A stretch of DNA of 64,000 bases from Verrucomicrobia bacterium Tous-C9LFEB (GCA_002304345.1 NEUU01000003.1:1-64000); one strand, 5' to 3'; shown: positions 53,849 to 62,248, numbered from the stretch's first letter. Numbers and translations: made by a program. The notes: generated from the letters alone by a model not told the origin.

Positions 53849-54841
53849 ATGAAAATACTGGCCATTCAACTCCATCAGCCCGGCGATACGATTCTCACCA
53901 CGCCCGCCCTGCGTTGGTGGATCAACGCGGGATGCGAAGTGCATGTGCTGGCGCAGCCGGTCTCCGCGCAATTACTGAATACCATGCCCGGATTGGCGGG
54001 TATCTATTCCATGCGACGGCAGACGATTCAAGTGGCGCGTGATTTTCGACGCTGGAGACAGTTGTCAAAGATGGATTTCGATTGGGCGGTGGCTTTCTCT
54101 CATTGCTCCGAGCGGCCCTCGCTGTGGGCGTATCTTTCCGGAGCTCCGAAACGCACGGCGGTTGTGCTGAAGAAATTCCCGCATTTGTTGCGTCGGACCG
54201 GTTGGATTAACGAATGGCGGCAGCATCCCGCGTGGGCGCAGCATACGGTCGAGCAACATCTCGCGTTGGCGGGCGCGAGGCCGGGCGAGTCGGTGCATTA
54301 CGATCTGGAATATCGCCCTTCGGACGAGGCGCGGCAGTGGCATTCCAAGTGGCGAAAGCAAAAGGGGCTCCTGTGGGGCGAGTACATTCATTTCCACCTC
54401 ACCTCGCGGTTGATGGAGAAGTGTTGGCCCAGTGAGCACGCGCGAAAATTCATTCAACTATCGCGGCAGTTATCGTTGCCACTGGTCGTGACGACGGGAC
54501 CGGAACTCTTTGAGCGACTTTACGCGGATGACGTGCTGCGCGGGTTGAATCAAGACGTGATCTCTTTGACCGCCACCGATCCGCATCAACTGGGAGCCTT
54601 GATTGAAGGGGCCAGGGTTTTTGTCGGGATGGACTCGATGCCCATGCATCTCGCGGCAGCGTTGAATGTGCCTGGACTGGCTTTGTTCGGACCTTCCGAT
54701 TCGCGCTTGTGGGGACCCTGGCATTCCCGTCTCAAGATCATTCAGGCGGAGGGGCCTTTTTCCGAGATGGAATCGATCGCGCCGAGCGCAGTGTTTCAGG
54801 CGCTGGAAGACTGTCTGGAACGTTCGACAACCCTGCGTTGA
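53849..54841 (+). CDS. Glycosyltransferase family 9 (heptosyltransferase-like)
   Basis: A 330-residue cytoplasmic enzyme of the ADP-heptose:LPS heptosyltransferase fold. It starts with ILAIQLHQPGDTILTTPALR (the LGDxxLxxPxL pattern). Later motifs VFVGMDSMPMHLAAALNVPG (with the GxDSxxMHLA pattern) and ALFGPSDSRLWGPW are the GT9 donor-binding region. It adds a sugar to LPS core or a similar glycan. Last of the TetR-controlled operon, it hints that the operon acts on the outer leaflet. Confidence 0.85.
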   Translation: MKILAIQLHQPGDTILTTPALRWWINAGCEVHVLAQPVSAQLLNTMPGLAGIYSMRRQTIQVARDFRRWRQLSKMDFDWAVAFSHCSERPSLWAYLSGAPKRTAVVLKKFPHLLRRTGWINEWRQHPAWAQHTVEQHLALAGARPGESVHYDLEYRPSDEARQWHSKWRKQKGLLWGEYIHFHLTSRLMEKCWPSEHARKFIQLSRQLSLPLVVTTGPELFERLYADDVLRGLNQDVISLTATDPHQLGALIEGARVFVGMDSMPMHLAAALNVPGLALFGPSDSRLWGPWHSRLKIIQAEGPFSEMESIAPSAVFQALEDCLERSTTLR

Positions 54842-54877
54842 GGCAGGGCTGTCGACAGAAATATCGAGTCTTCTGGA

Positions 54878-56098
54878 TTAATCCAGAACGTGGACGAAGA
54901 GGCCGGAGCGGAGCTTCGGCTCGAACCATGTGCTCTTGGGGGGCATGATCTGGCCGGCATCGGCGATGGCCATGACTTGATCCACGGTGGTCGGGTACAT
55001 CGAGAACGCCACCGCGCCGTCGCCCTTGTCCACGCGCTGCACGAGTTCGGCCGTGCCGCGAATGCCGCCAATGAATTCAATGCGGGGATTGGTGCGGGGA
55101 TTATCAATGCCGAGCACGGGCGCGAGGAGGCGATCCTGCAGGACGCTCACATCGAGTTGCGCGGCGGGATCGGCTTTCGGATCGGTGGTCCAGCTCAGTC
55201 CGTACCATTTGCCGCCGACGTACATGGCGACGTGGTTGGAGGCTTTCGGCACGGGATCGGTGATCGGCGTGACGGTAAAAAGGGTTTTCACTTTCGCGAC
55301 GAAATCATCGACGCTGAGTCCGTTCAAATCGTGCACGAGCCGGTTGTACGACAGGATCATCAACTGGCTGGCGGGGAAGAGCACCGAAAGAATGTACTCG
55401 TGCGATTTCGTGGCGTCGGCGGGTTGGCCGTTGCGGCGCTTCTGGGCAACGCGCGCTCCGCTGGCGGCGCGGTGGTGACCGTCGGCAATGTAGGTGCAGG
55501 GGAGCTTGGCGAAGGCGGCTTCGATGGGGGCGGTGTCTTCAATGCGCCAGAGGGCGTGCTTGATGCCGTCGGGGGCGACGAAGTCCACGTAGGGAGTTCC
55601 CGCTTCGACCTTGGCGAGGAGGGCGTCGATTTCGGCGCTGTCGCGGTAGGCGAGGAAGATGGGACCGGTCTGGGCGCTGATGCGGTCGATGAGCCGGGTG
55701 CGGTCATCTTCTTTTTCCGGACGGGTTTTCTCGTGCTTCTTGATGATGTCGCGCTCGTAGTCGGTGACAGCACAGACGGCAGTCAGGCCGCGCTGGACGT
55801 GCGTGCCCATGGTCTGGCGGTAGAGATAGTAGACGGGCTTGGCTTCGCGGACGAGAGCGCCCTTTTGTTGGAGGGCGGCGAACGCTTCGGCGGCTTTATT
55901 ATAGACAGCGGGAGAATAATGATCGGTGTCGGGCGGGAGATCGATTTCCGCGCGGTCGACATGAAGCAGGCTCAGGGGATTGCCTTGGGCCAGGGCGGCG
56001 GCTTCCTCGGCGTTGACGACGTCGTAGGGAACGCAAGCCACTTGGGGCACGAGATTGGCCGGGGGAATCAAACCGCGAAAGGGACGTACAATAGGCAT
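54878..56098 (-). CDS. DUF1015 family protein
   Basis: A 406-residue cytoplasmic protein. MPIVRPFRGLIPP is the family start, and IKKHEKTRPEKEDDRTRLID and YIADGHHRAASGARVAQKRR (with DGHHR) are typical DUF1015 motifs. No precise function is known to me; DUF1015 genes often sit next to serine-synthesis genes (serA/serC), which are not in this window. It has a complete length. An array of 82-bp repeats lies upstream. Confidence 0.88.
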   Translation of the reverse strand: MPIVRPFRGLIPPANLVPQVACVPYDVVNAEEAAALAQGNPLSLLHVDRAEIDLPPDTDHYSPAVYNKAAEAFAALQQKGALVREAKPVYYLYRQTMGTHVQRGLTAVCAVTDYERDIIKKHEKTRPEKEDDRTRLIDRISAQTGPIFLAYRDSAEIDALLAKVEAGTPYVDFVAPDGIKHALWRIEDTAPIEAAFAKLPCTYIADGHHRAASGARVAQKRRNGQPADATKSHEYILSVLFPASQLMILSYNRLVHDLNGLSVDDFVAKVKTLFTVTPITDPVPKASNHVAMYVGGKWYGLSWTTDPKADPAAQLDVSVLQDRLLAPVLGIDNPRTNPRIEFIGGIRGTAELVQRVDKGDGAVAFSMYPTTVDQVMAIADAGQIMPPKSTWFEPKLRSGLFVHVLD

Positions 56099-56145
56099 CG
56101 TCTTACTTTGCCGGGATGCGGGGCCACTTTCAAGCTTCGAACATG

Positions 56146-56350
56146 CCAGCGTGACGCTGGACCCAATATGTTGCCGAGAGAGCGTCCAGAGGTCGCGATA
56201 GCGTAGTTGGATGCAACGTCACGTTGCCCAGCGTGACGCTGGACCCAATATGTTGCCGAGAGAGCGTCCAGAGGCCGCGATAGCGTAGTTGGATGCAACG
56301 TCACGTTGCCCAGCGTGACGCTGGACCCAGTAACGCTATCGCCACAGGTG
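56146..56350. repeat. Tandem 82-bp repeat array (2.5 units)
   Basis: Each unit begins with ccagcgtgacgctggaccca and runs to cgtcacgttgc. Units start at 56146, 56228 and 56310; the third is partial. Units 1 and 2 differ at one base. The core is a perfect palindrome ccagcgt-g-acgctgg. It lies between the start of the DUF1015 gene and the end of the DUF4388 gene. Confidence 0.92.
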
Positions 56351-56374
56351 AGACTCCTGTTTTGCGGCGCTTCA

Positions 56375-57082
56375 CTAATCAATGCGCTTGCCGCGCCAGT
56401 AGCGGACACCTTCGCCTTCGCCCGCATGGGAGGGATTGGGAAGGGGCGGCGGCGCGGGGGCCGCAGGGGCGGCGATGCCGGGGATGATCGGATCTTCGGG
56501 GGGCAGTTCGGGCAGGGGCGTGTTGGCCGGGACGACTTGCGTGACGAGTTCGACCACACCGGCGAGGCGGAAGCGGGCCATGATGCGAGCGACTTCGAGT
56601 CCGTTCATCTGCACGCGTGCGGCGATTTGCTCAATGGTGTTTTTACCGTCAGCGAGGAGCAGGAGACCGAGTTCGCTCGGCGTGGCGGCGGTGGTGCCGA
56701 GCGATTCGCTGCCGAGAAAGTAGAGGACGGAGTCGAGTGTGGGGACGGCCTGTTGCAGCGCGGCGAGTTCGTCGATCTTCTTGGCCACGCCATCGATGAG
56801 AATGGCGGGATCGTAGGAAGCGAGTTCGCGCGGAGCGGTGGCTTCGATGGGTTGCTCCTTGAAAGCGAAATCCGCATCGCGCCAGAGGATGAATTGATAA
56901 AGGGCCTGCGGGCCGCTGACATTGCCGGTGAGGGCGTTGAGGATGAGCCCTTGGTCCAAGCCCATGAAGCCTTGTTCGAGGCCGAGGGTCATCCGCAGGA
57001 TGCCGGTTTGTTTGGTCATGGTGAGCATACGCAACACCTCGGCCAAGTTGATGGTCTTAAAGTTACCGGCAAATTCGGGCAT
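56375..57082 (-). CDS. DUF4388 domain protein
   Basis: A 235-residue cytoplasmic protein. Residues 1-100 are a DUF4388 domain: FKTINLAEVLRMLTMTKQTG, then LRMTLGLEQGFMGLDQGLIL (family G-x-L-x-F-x-x-G pattern). The middle (110-200) is helical with a winged-helix-like TIEQIAARVQMNGLEVARIM. The end is Pro-rich. DUF4388 domains occur in bacterial signal-transduction proteins with receiver domains, as the next gene shows. It is divergent from the receiver-DUF4388 gene. Confidence 0.82.
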   Translation of the reverse strand: MPEFAGNFKTINLAEVLRMLTMTKQTGILRMTLGLEQGFMGLDQGLILNALTGNVSGPQALYQFILWRDADFAFKEQPIEATAPRELASYDPAILIDGVAKKIDELAALQQAVPTLDSVLYFLGSESLGTTAATPSELGLLLLADGKNTIEQIAARVQMNGLEVARIMARFRLAGVVELVTQVVPANTPLPELPPEDPIIPGIAAPAAPAPPPLPNPSHAGEGEGVRYWRGKRID

Positions 57083-57230
57083 GGGATCTACTCTCTAAAT
57101 TAACGAAAGGCATTTGAGCATCTCGCATGCCATTGGTAGAAGAATGGTTACGTGACAAATTTACAATAGAAAATTCTTTTTTTATTCCCTGAGGCGGTAC
57201 GGCATGGCACCTGCTTTTTAAGCCGCTGTC

Positions 57231-58049
57231 ATGTCTCGCCAGCTATTAATTATTGATGATCAGGATGATATCTTACGCATTCTCGAGCGTGAATTGGTAA
57301 AAACCTACCAGTGCACGGTCTATGCGGCGACGAACTCGGTGCAGGCCTTTGAGCAATTGGCGCAGCATCCGGTAGAGTTGATTATCAGTGATGTGCGCAT
57401 TGGCGAAGAGAACGGTTTCAACCTGTTGAAGGCAATTCGCTCCCGCTATCCGAATGTCGGATTGATGATGATGACGGCGTACCGATCGCCGGGTTACCGC
57501 CAGATGGCGGACGAACTGGGCGTGGCGTTCTTCATTGAAAAGCCGTTCGCGATTTCCATGCTGGCGAAAGCGGTGGACCGGTTCTTTACGCAACGGGCCG
57601 CGCAGTTGCCGCCCGCTCCGGCGATTGCCACTGGTAAAAATAATGCATTGGAGCATTTCAGCATTCAGGACTTGGTGCAGCTTTTTTGTCTCAATGGACG
57701 CAACGCACTCATTAGCGTCACGGTTTCGCCCATGCATCCGGTCGGTTCCATTTATCTCCAGCGGGGACGGGTGGTGCATGCGGAGTGGGGCGCGCAAAAA
57801 GGCGAGGAAGCCTTTTACTCCCTCTTGATGTGTTCTTCCGCGCAGCTCGGTCTGGAGGATCACGACGCCCCGGTGGCGGCGACGATCACGTCGGGCTGGG
57901 AGCAGCTTTTGCTCGAGTCGGCCCGGCGGGTGGACGAAGCAGCAGAGGTTGTCGAGGTCACGGGTTCGGCGGCACCGGAAAAACCGCCGCAAGATCCCTT
58001 TGCGGATTTCTGGAAAAGTGCGAGCCTGTCTCCCATCCACAAGTTGTGA
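57231..58049 (+). CDS. Response regulator with DUF4388 output domain
   Basis: A 272-residue cytoplasmic protein. Residues 1-115 are a receiver domain: LLIIDDQDDILRIL (acidic pair), LIISDVRIGEENGF (phospho-Asp), MMMTAY (Thr), FFIEKPF (Lys). Residues 135-230 are DUF4388 (NALEHFSIQDLVQLFCLNGR; VGSIYLQRGRVVHAEWGAQK). The tail is acidic. It should be phosphorylated by a kinase of the chemosensory or two-component network; the DUF4388 domain may bind another protein. Short gaps to the WPxxFFG gene suggest an operon. Confidence 0.88.
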   Translation: MSRQLLIIDDQDDILRILERELVKTYQCTVYAATNSVQAFEQLAQHPVELIISDVRIGEENGFNLLKAIRSRYPNVGLMMMTAYRSPGYRQMADELGVAFFIEKPFAISMLAKAVDRFFTQRAAQLPPAPAIATGKNNALEHFSIQDLVQLFCLNGRNALISVTVSPMHPVGSIYLQRGRVVHAEWGAQKGEEAFYSLLMCSSAQLGLEDHDAPVAATITSGWEQLLLESARRVDEAAEVVEVTGSAAPEKPPQDPFADFWKSASLSPIHKL

Positions 58050-58086
58050 ACAGGAACGTGGTCCTATCTAAGATGAAAGCGAGCGA

Positions 58087-59616
58087 ATGAGCCGGCAATG
58101 GCCTGACATGTTTTTTGGCAAGGTGGTTGGTGGGGTAACCACCAAGCGTCCGGTTCCGGCCAAATATCATCCGTCGACAACTCCCGCCGAGTCGTTCGGT
58201 TCGACGGGCACCGCGACGGCGTTGCTCGATCCGCCGGATCTTTCGCGCACGGCGCCGATTCCGCTGCCCTTTCCACCTGCGGCGACTCCAGCGCCTGTGG
58301 CCCCGGCGGTTTCGTTGCCGCGCTCGAATGCTTCGTCGAAAGCGTGGCCGGGCATGTTCTTTGGTCAACCGATCACGGCTCATGCCCCCACCGGGTCCAA
58401 ACCGGTGCCGCCTTCTCTTTCCGAACGGCCGACCACGACGACCACGCGAGTACCTCTGTTTGAATTGCCCCCCGGAGCGCAACCGGCCTATTTGGCTCCC
58501 ACGACGCCACCGGTGCCTCAAGTGGCTTCGTTGCACAAACCGGTGGCAACCAATTGGCCGGGGTTGTTCTTTGGCGATCGCACGACTACTTCGGTGCAGG
58601 TCACCAGCACGGCTCCCGCGCCGATCCCGGCTCCCGCCCCGGCGGTCGTGACGCGACCGGTTGTGCCTGCGCCGGTTCAACCTCCCGTGACGCGGACGCC
58701 AGTCGCACCAGCGGTGACTCCCGTTCCAGCCGCATTTACGCCACCCGCTGCGACCCCGACCCCCGCGACATTCCTCGCGCCTACACCTGCTCCAGCTCCC
58801 GCTCCGGGCGACAATCCGCTCAGCGCCTTCCTGACGCCGCTGGCCCAGCGACCGACGGGCGTGTCGAAGATCAATCTCCCCGGACGGCCTTCGACCGAGA
58901 GAGCGAGCGCCATCCCCGCCGCACCAGCGCCCGCTCCCGTGGCGTACCGTCCGCCGCAACCCGCGCATGTTCCGGCTCCGCAAGTTCCGCCTGCCGTCGT
59001 GCCTGCACCGGTTTCCGTGCCTGTCTCTGTTCCGGCCTCCTCCCTGCCGACCAGCGTGGTATTGCCTCCGTCCTTCAGTCGCGAGTCCGCGCCGCCGGTG
59101 GCGCCAGTCTTTGTACCGGATGAAAAACCAGCGGAAGTCTCCGCGCAGACAAATCGCGTGGGCGGTGCGGAAGTGCATCGCGAGTTTCTGCTCAACAACG
59201 GCGAACGCATTTCGGGCAAGGTGGTTTCCGAAACGGCCGACACGGTTTATCTCCACAGCGACGCATTGGGCGTGCTCACCATCCCGCGGTTGCAACTCGC
59301 GCAGAAATTGCGCGAAGTCATCCTGCTCAATGGCGACCGCATCGTGGGCGACGTCATTGCGGAAACGGCCGACACCATTTATATCCGCAATGCCAGCCTC
59401 GGCACGCTGACCATTCCCAAGGCGCACAGCTCGCAGAAAGTGATCGAAGTGATCCTGAAGAACGGCGACCGGGTGGTGGGCGAATTGATCACCGAGAGCG
59501 ATGAGCTGATTCTGCTCAAGAGTGCCACGTTGGGCACCTTGTCGGTGGGGCGCAAGTCGCTCGAGATGGTGAACCGCCGGATGGAGCATCATCCCATCAA
59601 ACCGCTGGCAGCCTAA
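58087..59616 (+). CDS. Pro/Ala-rich protein with three WPxxFFG motifs and C-terminal repeats
   Basis: A 509-residue protein with no signal peptide. Three copies of W-P-x-x-F-F-G occur at residues 5-11 (WPDMFFG), 87-93 (WPGMFFG) and 157-163 (WPGLFFG), separated by disordered Pro/Thr-rich linkers of about 70-80 residues. Residues 165-360 are nearly pure Pro/Ala/Val. The C-terminus holds three 44-residue repeats at 365-408, 409-452 and 453-496: R-E-V-I-L-x-N-G-D-R-x-x-G-x-V, then TADT-I-Y and LGTLTIP. The repeats look like small beta-barrels (Sm- or SH3-like). I know no family. It lies between a receiver-DUF4388 protein and CheV, so a scaffold that presents WPxxFFG peptides is plausible. Confidence 0.75.
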   Translation: MSRQWPDMFFGKVVGGVTTKRPVPAKYHPSTTPAESFGSTGTATALLDPPDLSRTAPIPLPFPPAATPAPVAPAVSLPRSNASSKAWPGMFFGQPITAHAPTGSKPVPPSLSERPTTTTTRVPLFELPPGAQPAYLAPTTPPVPQVASLHKPVATNWPGLFFGDRTTTSVQVTSTAPAPIPAPAPAVVTRPVVPAPVQPPVTRTPVAPAVTPVPAAFTPPAATPTPATFLAPTPAPAPAPGDNPLSAFLTPLAQRPTGVSKINLPGRPSTERASAIPAAPAPAPVAYRPPQPAHVPAPQVPPAVVPAPVSVPVSVPASSLPTSVVLPPSFSRESAPPVAPVFVPDEKPAEVSAQTNRVGGAEVHREFLLNNGERISGKVVSETADTVYLHSDALGVLTIPRLQLAQKLREVILLNGDRIVGDVIAETADTIYIRNASLGTLTIPKAHSSQKVIEVILKNGDRVVGELITESDELILLKSATLGTLSVGRKSLEMVNRRMEHHPIKPLAA

Positions 59617-59717
59617 CCAGCGTGACGCTGGACCCAATAAGTTGCCGAGAGAACATCCAGATGCCGCGATAGCGTAATGGATGCAACGTCACGTTGCCCA
59701 GCGTGACGCTGGACCCG
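59617..59717. repeat. Dispersed palindrome unit
   Basis: One 81-bp unit plus the start of a second, closely matching the array at 56146. It starts immediately after the stop codon of the WPxxFFG gene. The unit lacks one base (gcgtaatgg for gcgtagttgg). Confidence 0.88.
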
Positions 59718-59845
59718 GTTTATAGCCGGAAAAATGTGACTCTGGCGCGAGCCGGGCAGAACCTGCCCAGTTCATTTGTTTCAGCGATGACTAATTTCGG
59801 GTTCCGCTTGAATTACGCTAAACATTTTTCAGGTCTGTTCGAAAA

Positions 59846-60793
59846 ATGAGTATGCGCACAGATAATGGTAAGATCCTACTCAGCTCCGGGACCAATGAAG
59901 TGGAGTTCATGGAATTCTACCTGGCTGGGGTCAGCTACGGGATCAACGTCTCGAAGGTGATTCGCGTGGTCAGTCTCAGCGAGACCCAGATCAACAGCGT
60001 GCCCGAAGTCCCACCGGCCATCCTGGGCGTCATCTACGATCAAGGCAAACCGCTCAAGCTGCTCGATCTCAAGCAGGCCCTTAAGCTTGAACCCAAGCCG
60101 GATTCCACCATGCGCCAGTTGATCGTCATCGCGCGCTTCAACAAGGAAACGGTCGGCTTCCTCATCGACGGCATTCAAAAGATTCACCGCACCACCTGGG
60201 ATCAATTCCAGCCGATGACCTCGGCCATTCAGGGCGGCGGTTACACCACCGGCACGATCCAGTACGAGGATCGCATCATCCTGATTCTCGATGTCGAGCG
60301 GCTCATGCTCGACTTCTCCTCGCACAAGCCCACGGCGGAATTGAGCGCGCCGCCGGAGCCGTCGCTCAAGGAAAAGCGCAATACCAAATGCATCGTGTAC
60401 GCGGAAGATTCGAAGATGATCCGCAAGATCACTTCCGACATCATGACGGCTTCGGGCTACACGAACCTGAAGGTGTTTGAAAACGGCCAGGACGCGCTCG
60501 AATACATTGCGCACACGAGCGAAGAGGCGCATAAGGAAGGCCGTCACCTCCACGATTACATCGATCTGATCGTCACCGACATTGAAATGCCGAAGCTCGA
60601 CGGTCTCACCTTGTGCAAGCGGGTGAAGACGGAGATTCAGGATGATCATATTCCCGCGGTGGTGGTTTACTCCTCGCTCATCAACGAGGAAATGTCGCGC
60701 AAGTGCCGCACGGTCGGCGCGGACGCGCAGTTGAGCAAGCCGCACGGCGAGGAAATCGTCGCGATCATCGACAAGCTTTGTTTCAACAACTGA
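59846..60793 (+). CDS. cheV: Chemotaxis coupling protein CheV
   Basis: A 315-residue cytoplasmic protein. Residues 15-160 are a CheW-like coupling domain: MEFYLAGVSYGINVSKVIRV, then VPPAILGVIYDQGKPLKLLD. Residues 185-315 are a receiver: CIVYAEDSKMIRKI, LIVTDIEMPKLDGL (phospho-Asp), VVVYSSL (Ser), and LSKPH (Lys). CheV couples chemoreceptors to CheA and adapts by phosphorylation. No cheA, cheW or receptor gene is present here, so it must work with genes elsewhere. Gene ends 50 bases before tRNA-Gly. Confidence 0.95.
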   Translation: MSMRTDNGKILLSSGTNEVEFMEFYLAGVSYGINVSKVIRVVSLSETQINSVPEVPPAILGVIYDQGKPLKLLDLKQALKLEPKPDSTMRQLIVIARFNKETVGFLIDGIQKIHRTTWDQFQPMTSAIQGGGYTTGTIQYEDRIILILDVERLMLDFSSHKPTAELSAPPEPSLKEKRNTKCIVYAEDSKMIRKITSDIMTASGYTNLKVFENGQDALEYIAHTSEEAHKEGRHLHDYIDLIVTDIEMPKLDGLTLCKRVKTEIQDDHIPAVVVYSSLINEEMSRKCRTVGADAQLSKPHGEEIVAIIDKLCFNN

Positions 60794-60842
60794 ATTGCCA
60801 CGGCCGCTCCGTGTGCTACAACGAGCATACGGCTGATGCCAA

Positions 60843-60916
60843 GCGGGCGTGGTTCAATGGTAGAATGTGGGCTTCCCAAGCCTGAGACGAGGGTTCGATT
60901 CCCTTCGCCCGCACCA
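60843..60916 (+). tRNA. tRNA-Gly (anticodon CCC), CCA encoded
   Basis: The acceptor stem gcgggcg/cgcccgc, anticodon stem tgggc/gcctg around loop ttCCCaa, and T arm gagggttcgattccctt fold correctly. CCC reads GGG glycine codons. CCA is present at 60914-60916. It ends in accagcgtgac, which begins like the dispersed palindrome. Downstream lie genes of a mobile remnant (Gam-like protein and HTH), so it may be an integration site. Confidence 0.95.
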
Positions 60917-61037
60917 GCGTGACAGGTCCTCCTTTTTGCGGCATATCGTCCGCCACCCTCGTAGCGGACAGTTACCTTCGTATTGCAGGGAGGATGCGAC
61001 ATGGGCGAAGCCTTGTGGGGTGCAGGGTTCAGTCCTG

Positions 61038-61574
61038 TCAGGCGGCGGCGCGGAGGAGATTTTCCGACGCGCGCACGCGCGGAGCGATGTAGAAACGTTC
61101 GTCCTGCGCGATACGCAAACCGACCTTCTTTAACTTGTCCGTGTCGAGTTTATGTCGATCCGCGAGGAGCGCTTCCTTGTTCACTTCCGGCTGCGGTTCG
61201 GGAGAGCGGATGTATTGCGAACCCCACGTGAAACGACGCAGTTTTTGCGCGATAAGCTCCCACGAGGTGTCCGCCTTGATTTTCTCCAGCTTGGGCGGAC
61301 CCGAGCGAAAGCCGATGGTGCCGTGATGGCATTCGATCGATTTCTTGCCGCGAAAGATGTCGCGATTGTCCTCCGCCCAGAGATGAACGCGGGCGCGTTT
61401 GTCGGCCAGTTCGCGTTCGAGCGTATCGAGATCCGCGGAGTGCCGGTTGCGGACGTCGGTGATTTCGCGCTCCATTTCCGAGCGGCGCGCCTCGAGGCGC
61501 AGGTGAAGGCCGACGACGTCGCCGATGAGGTTTTCCAGATCGGGACGGGAGAGGGTGTCGAGGGGAGTGGTCAT
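61038..61574 (-). CDS. Mu Gam-like host-nuclease inhibitor
   Basis: A 178-residue protein. LRLEARRSEMEREITDVRNR is a coiled-coil stretch, then LWAEDNRDIFRGKKSIECHH followed by GTIGFRSGPPKLEKIKADTS and KVGLRIAQDERFYIAPRV. These are the Gam family motifs (GKKSI, GTxGFRxGxPKL, VGLxxxQDExF). Gam binds DNA ends and blocks host exonucleases; it is related to Ku. It is typical of Mu-like phages and of mobile elements. It overlaps the next upstream gene by four bases (ATGA) and is the last gene of a small leftward operon. Confidence 0.85.
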   Translation of the reverse strand: MTTPLDTLSRPDLENLIGDVVGLHLRLEARRSEMEREITDVRNRHSADLDTLERELADKRARVHLWAEDNRDIFRGKKSIECHHGTIGFRSGPPKLEKIKADTSWELIAQKLRRFTWGSQYIRSPEPQPEVNKEALLADRHKLDTDKLKKVGLRIAQDERFYIAPRVRASENLLRAAA

Positions 61575-61774
61575 GGTTGGGATTCCTTGGTGTTTTGGGT
61601 GAGTTGTTCGTGATTGAGGCGAAGACCGGAGATGACGATTTCGAGCATTTCCGTAGTGCGCTCGCGGAGGGGCGCGGGAATGGGTTGAGCCGTCAATTGG
61701 GTGACCGACCAGAGCAGCTCGGAGGAGGTCCGGTCGATGGTGATGAAAAGGGTTTCAGGAGTGGGCGCTTGCAT
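61571..61774 (-). CDS. Small hypothetical protein upstream of gam
   Basis: A 67-residue frame from ATG 61772-61774: ITIDRTSSELLWSVTQLTAQ then LRERTTEMLEIVISGLRLNH. It is an acidic helical protein with no known family. It overlaps gam by ATGA, so it is coupled to it. A TTG start at 61822 would add 16 residues but has no ribosome site. Confidence 0.5.
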   Translation of the reverse strand: MQAPTPETLFITIDRTSSELLWSVTQLTAQPIPAPLRERTTEMLEIVISGLRLNHEQLTQNTKESQP

Positions 61775-61838
61775 GATGGGAAGAGGGTAAGGGATTGACT
61801 TTCTTTGAGTTATTGGAATCAAAAGTCAACATTTTGAA

Positions 61839-62147
61839 TCAAAAGCCAAACCGCTTTTTTTGCAGCCGTTCCATGCTCTGGCGGGTGACTCTCAGGCAGA
61901 GGCGCTTGGCGGTCGGTGACATGCCGACGTGACCCGCAACGAGTTCGCCGCTGTCGATCAGGTTGCGCACGGTGGTGGAGCTGACCTGCAGGTAGCGAGC
62001 GGTCTCGGGAATGGTGAGGAGGAGTTTCTCCTTGGGGAAACCGAGATCGGTCGGGGCGACTTCCGGGTCCGCTGTGGGGCTGGCGGAAGAAGGGTTGGAA
62101 CGAGGCTGAACTCGAAAAGGACTTGAGAGAGTTGCGCTGTGTTTCAT
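61839..62147 (-). CDS. HTH (excisionase/MerR-like) protein
   Basis: The frame runs further upstream, but ATG 62145-62147 starts a 102-residue protein. LLLTIPETARYLQVSSTTVR, then NLIDSGELVAGHVGMSPTAK is a HTH_17-type domain. The first 35 residues are disordered. It resembles the excisionase-like frame at 24482. Upstream and downstream have related AT-rich words: aaaagtcaaca at 61821 and 62172. It is first in a leftward mini-operon with gam. Confidence 0.7.
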   Translation of the reverse strand: MKHSATLSSPFRVQPRSNPSSASPTADPEVAPTDLGFPKEKLLLTIPETARYLQVSSTTVRNLIDSGELVAGHVGMSPTAKRLCLRVTRQSMERLQKKRFGF

Positions 62148-62248
62148 GGAAACAAAAATGGGGACAAATACAACAAAAGTCAACAAAATAAAGAGCCGGA
62201 AAAGAAGGAAAATGGCAGGTAAAGGCGGAGGGGGAGAAAAAATAAACT

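Noticed and set aside
56146-56350. CRISPR-like reading of the 82-bp array
   Set aside because: Units are nearly identical along their whole length, so there are no spacers.
57958-59637. 559-codon leftward frame opposite the WPxxFFG gene
   Set aside because: Arg/Gly-rich composition is the antisense of the Pro/Ala-rich protein; the sense frame has ordered motifs and repeats.
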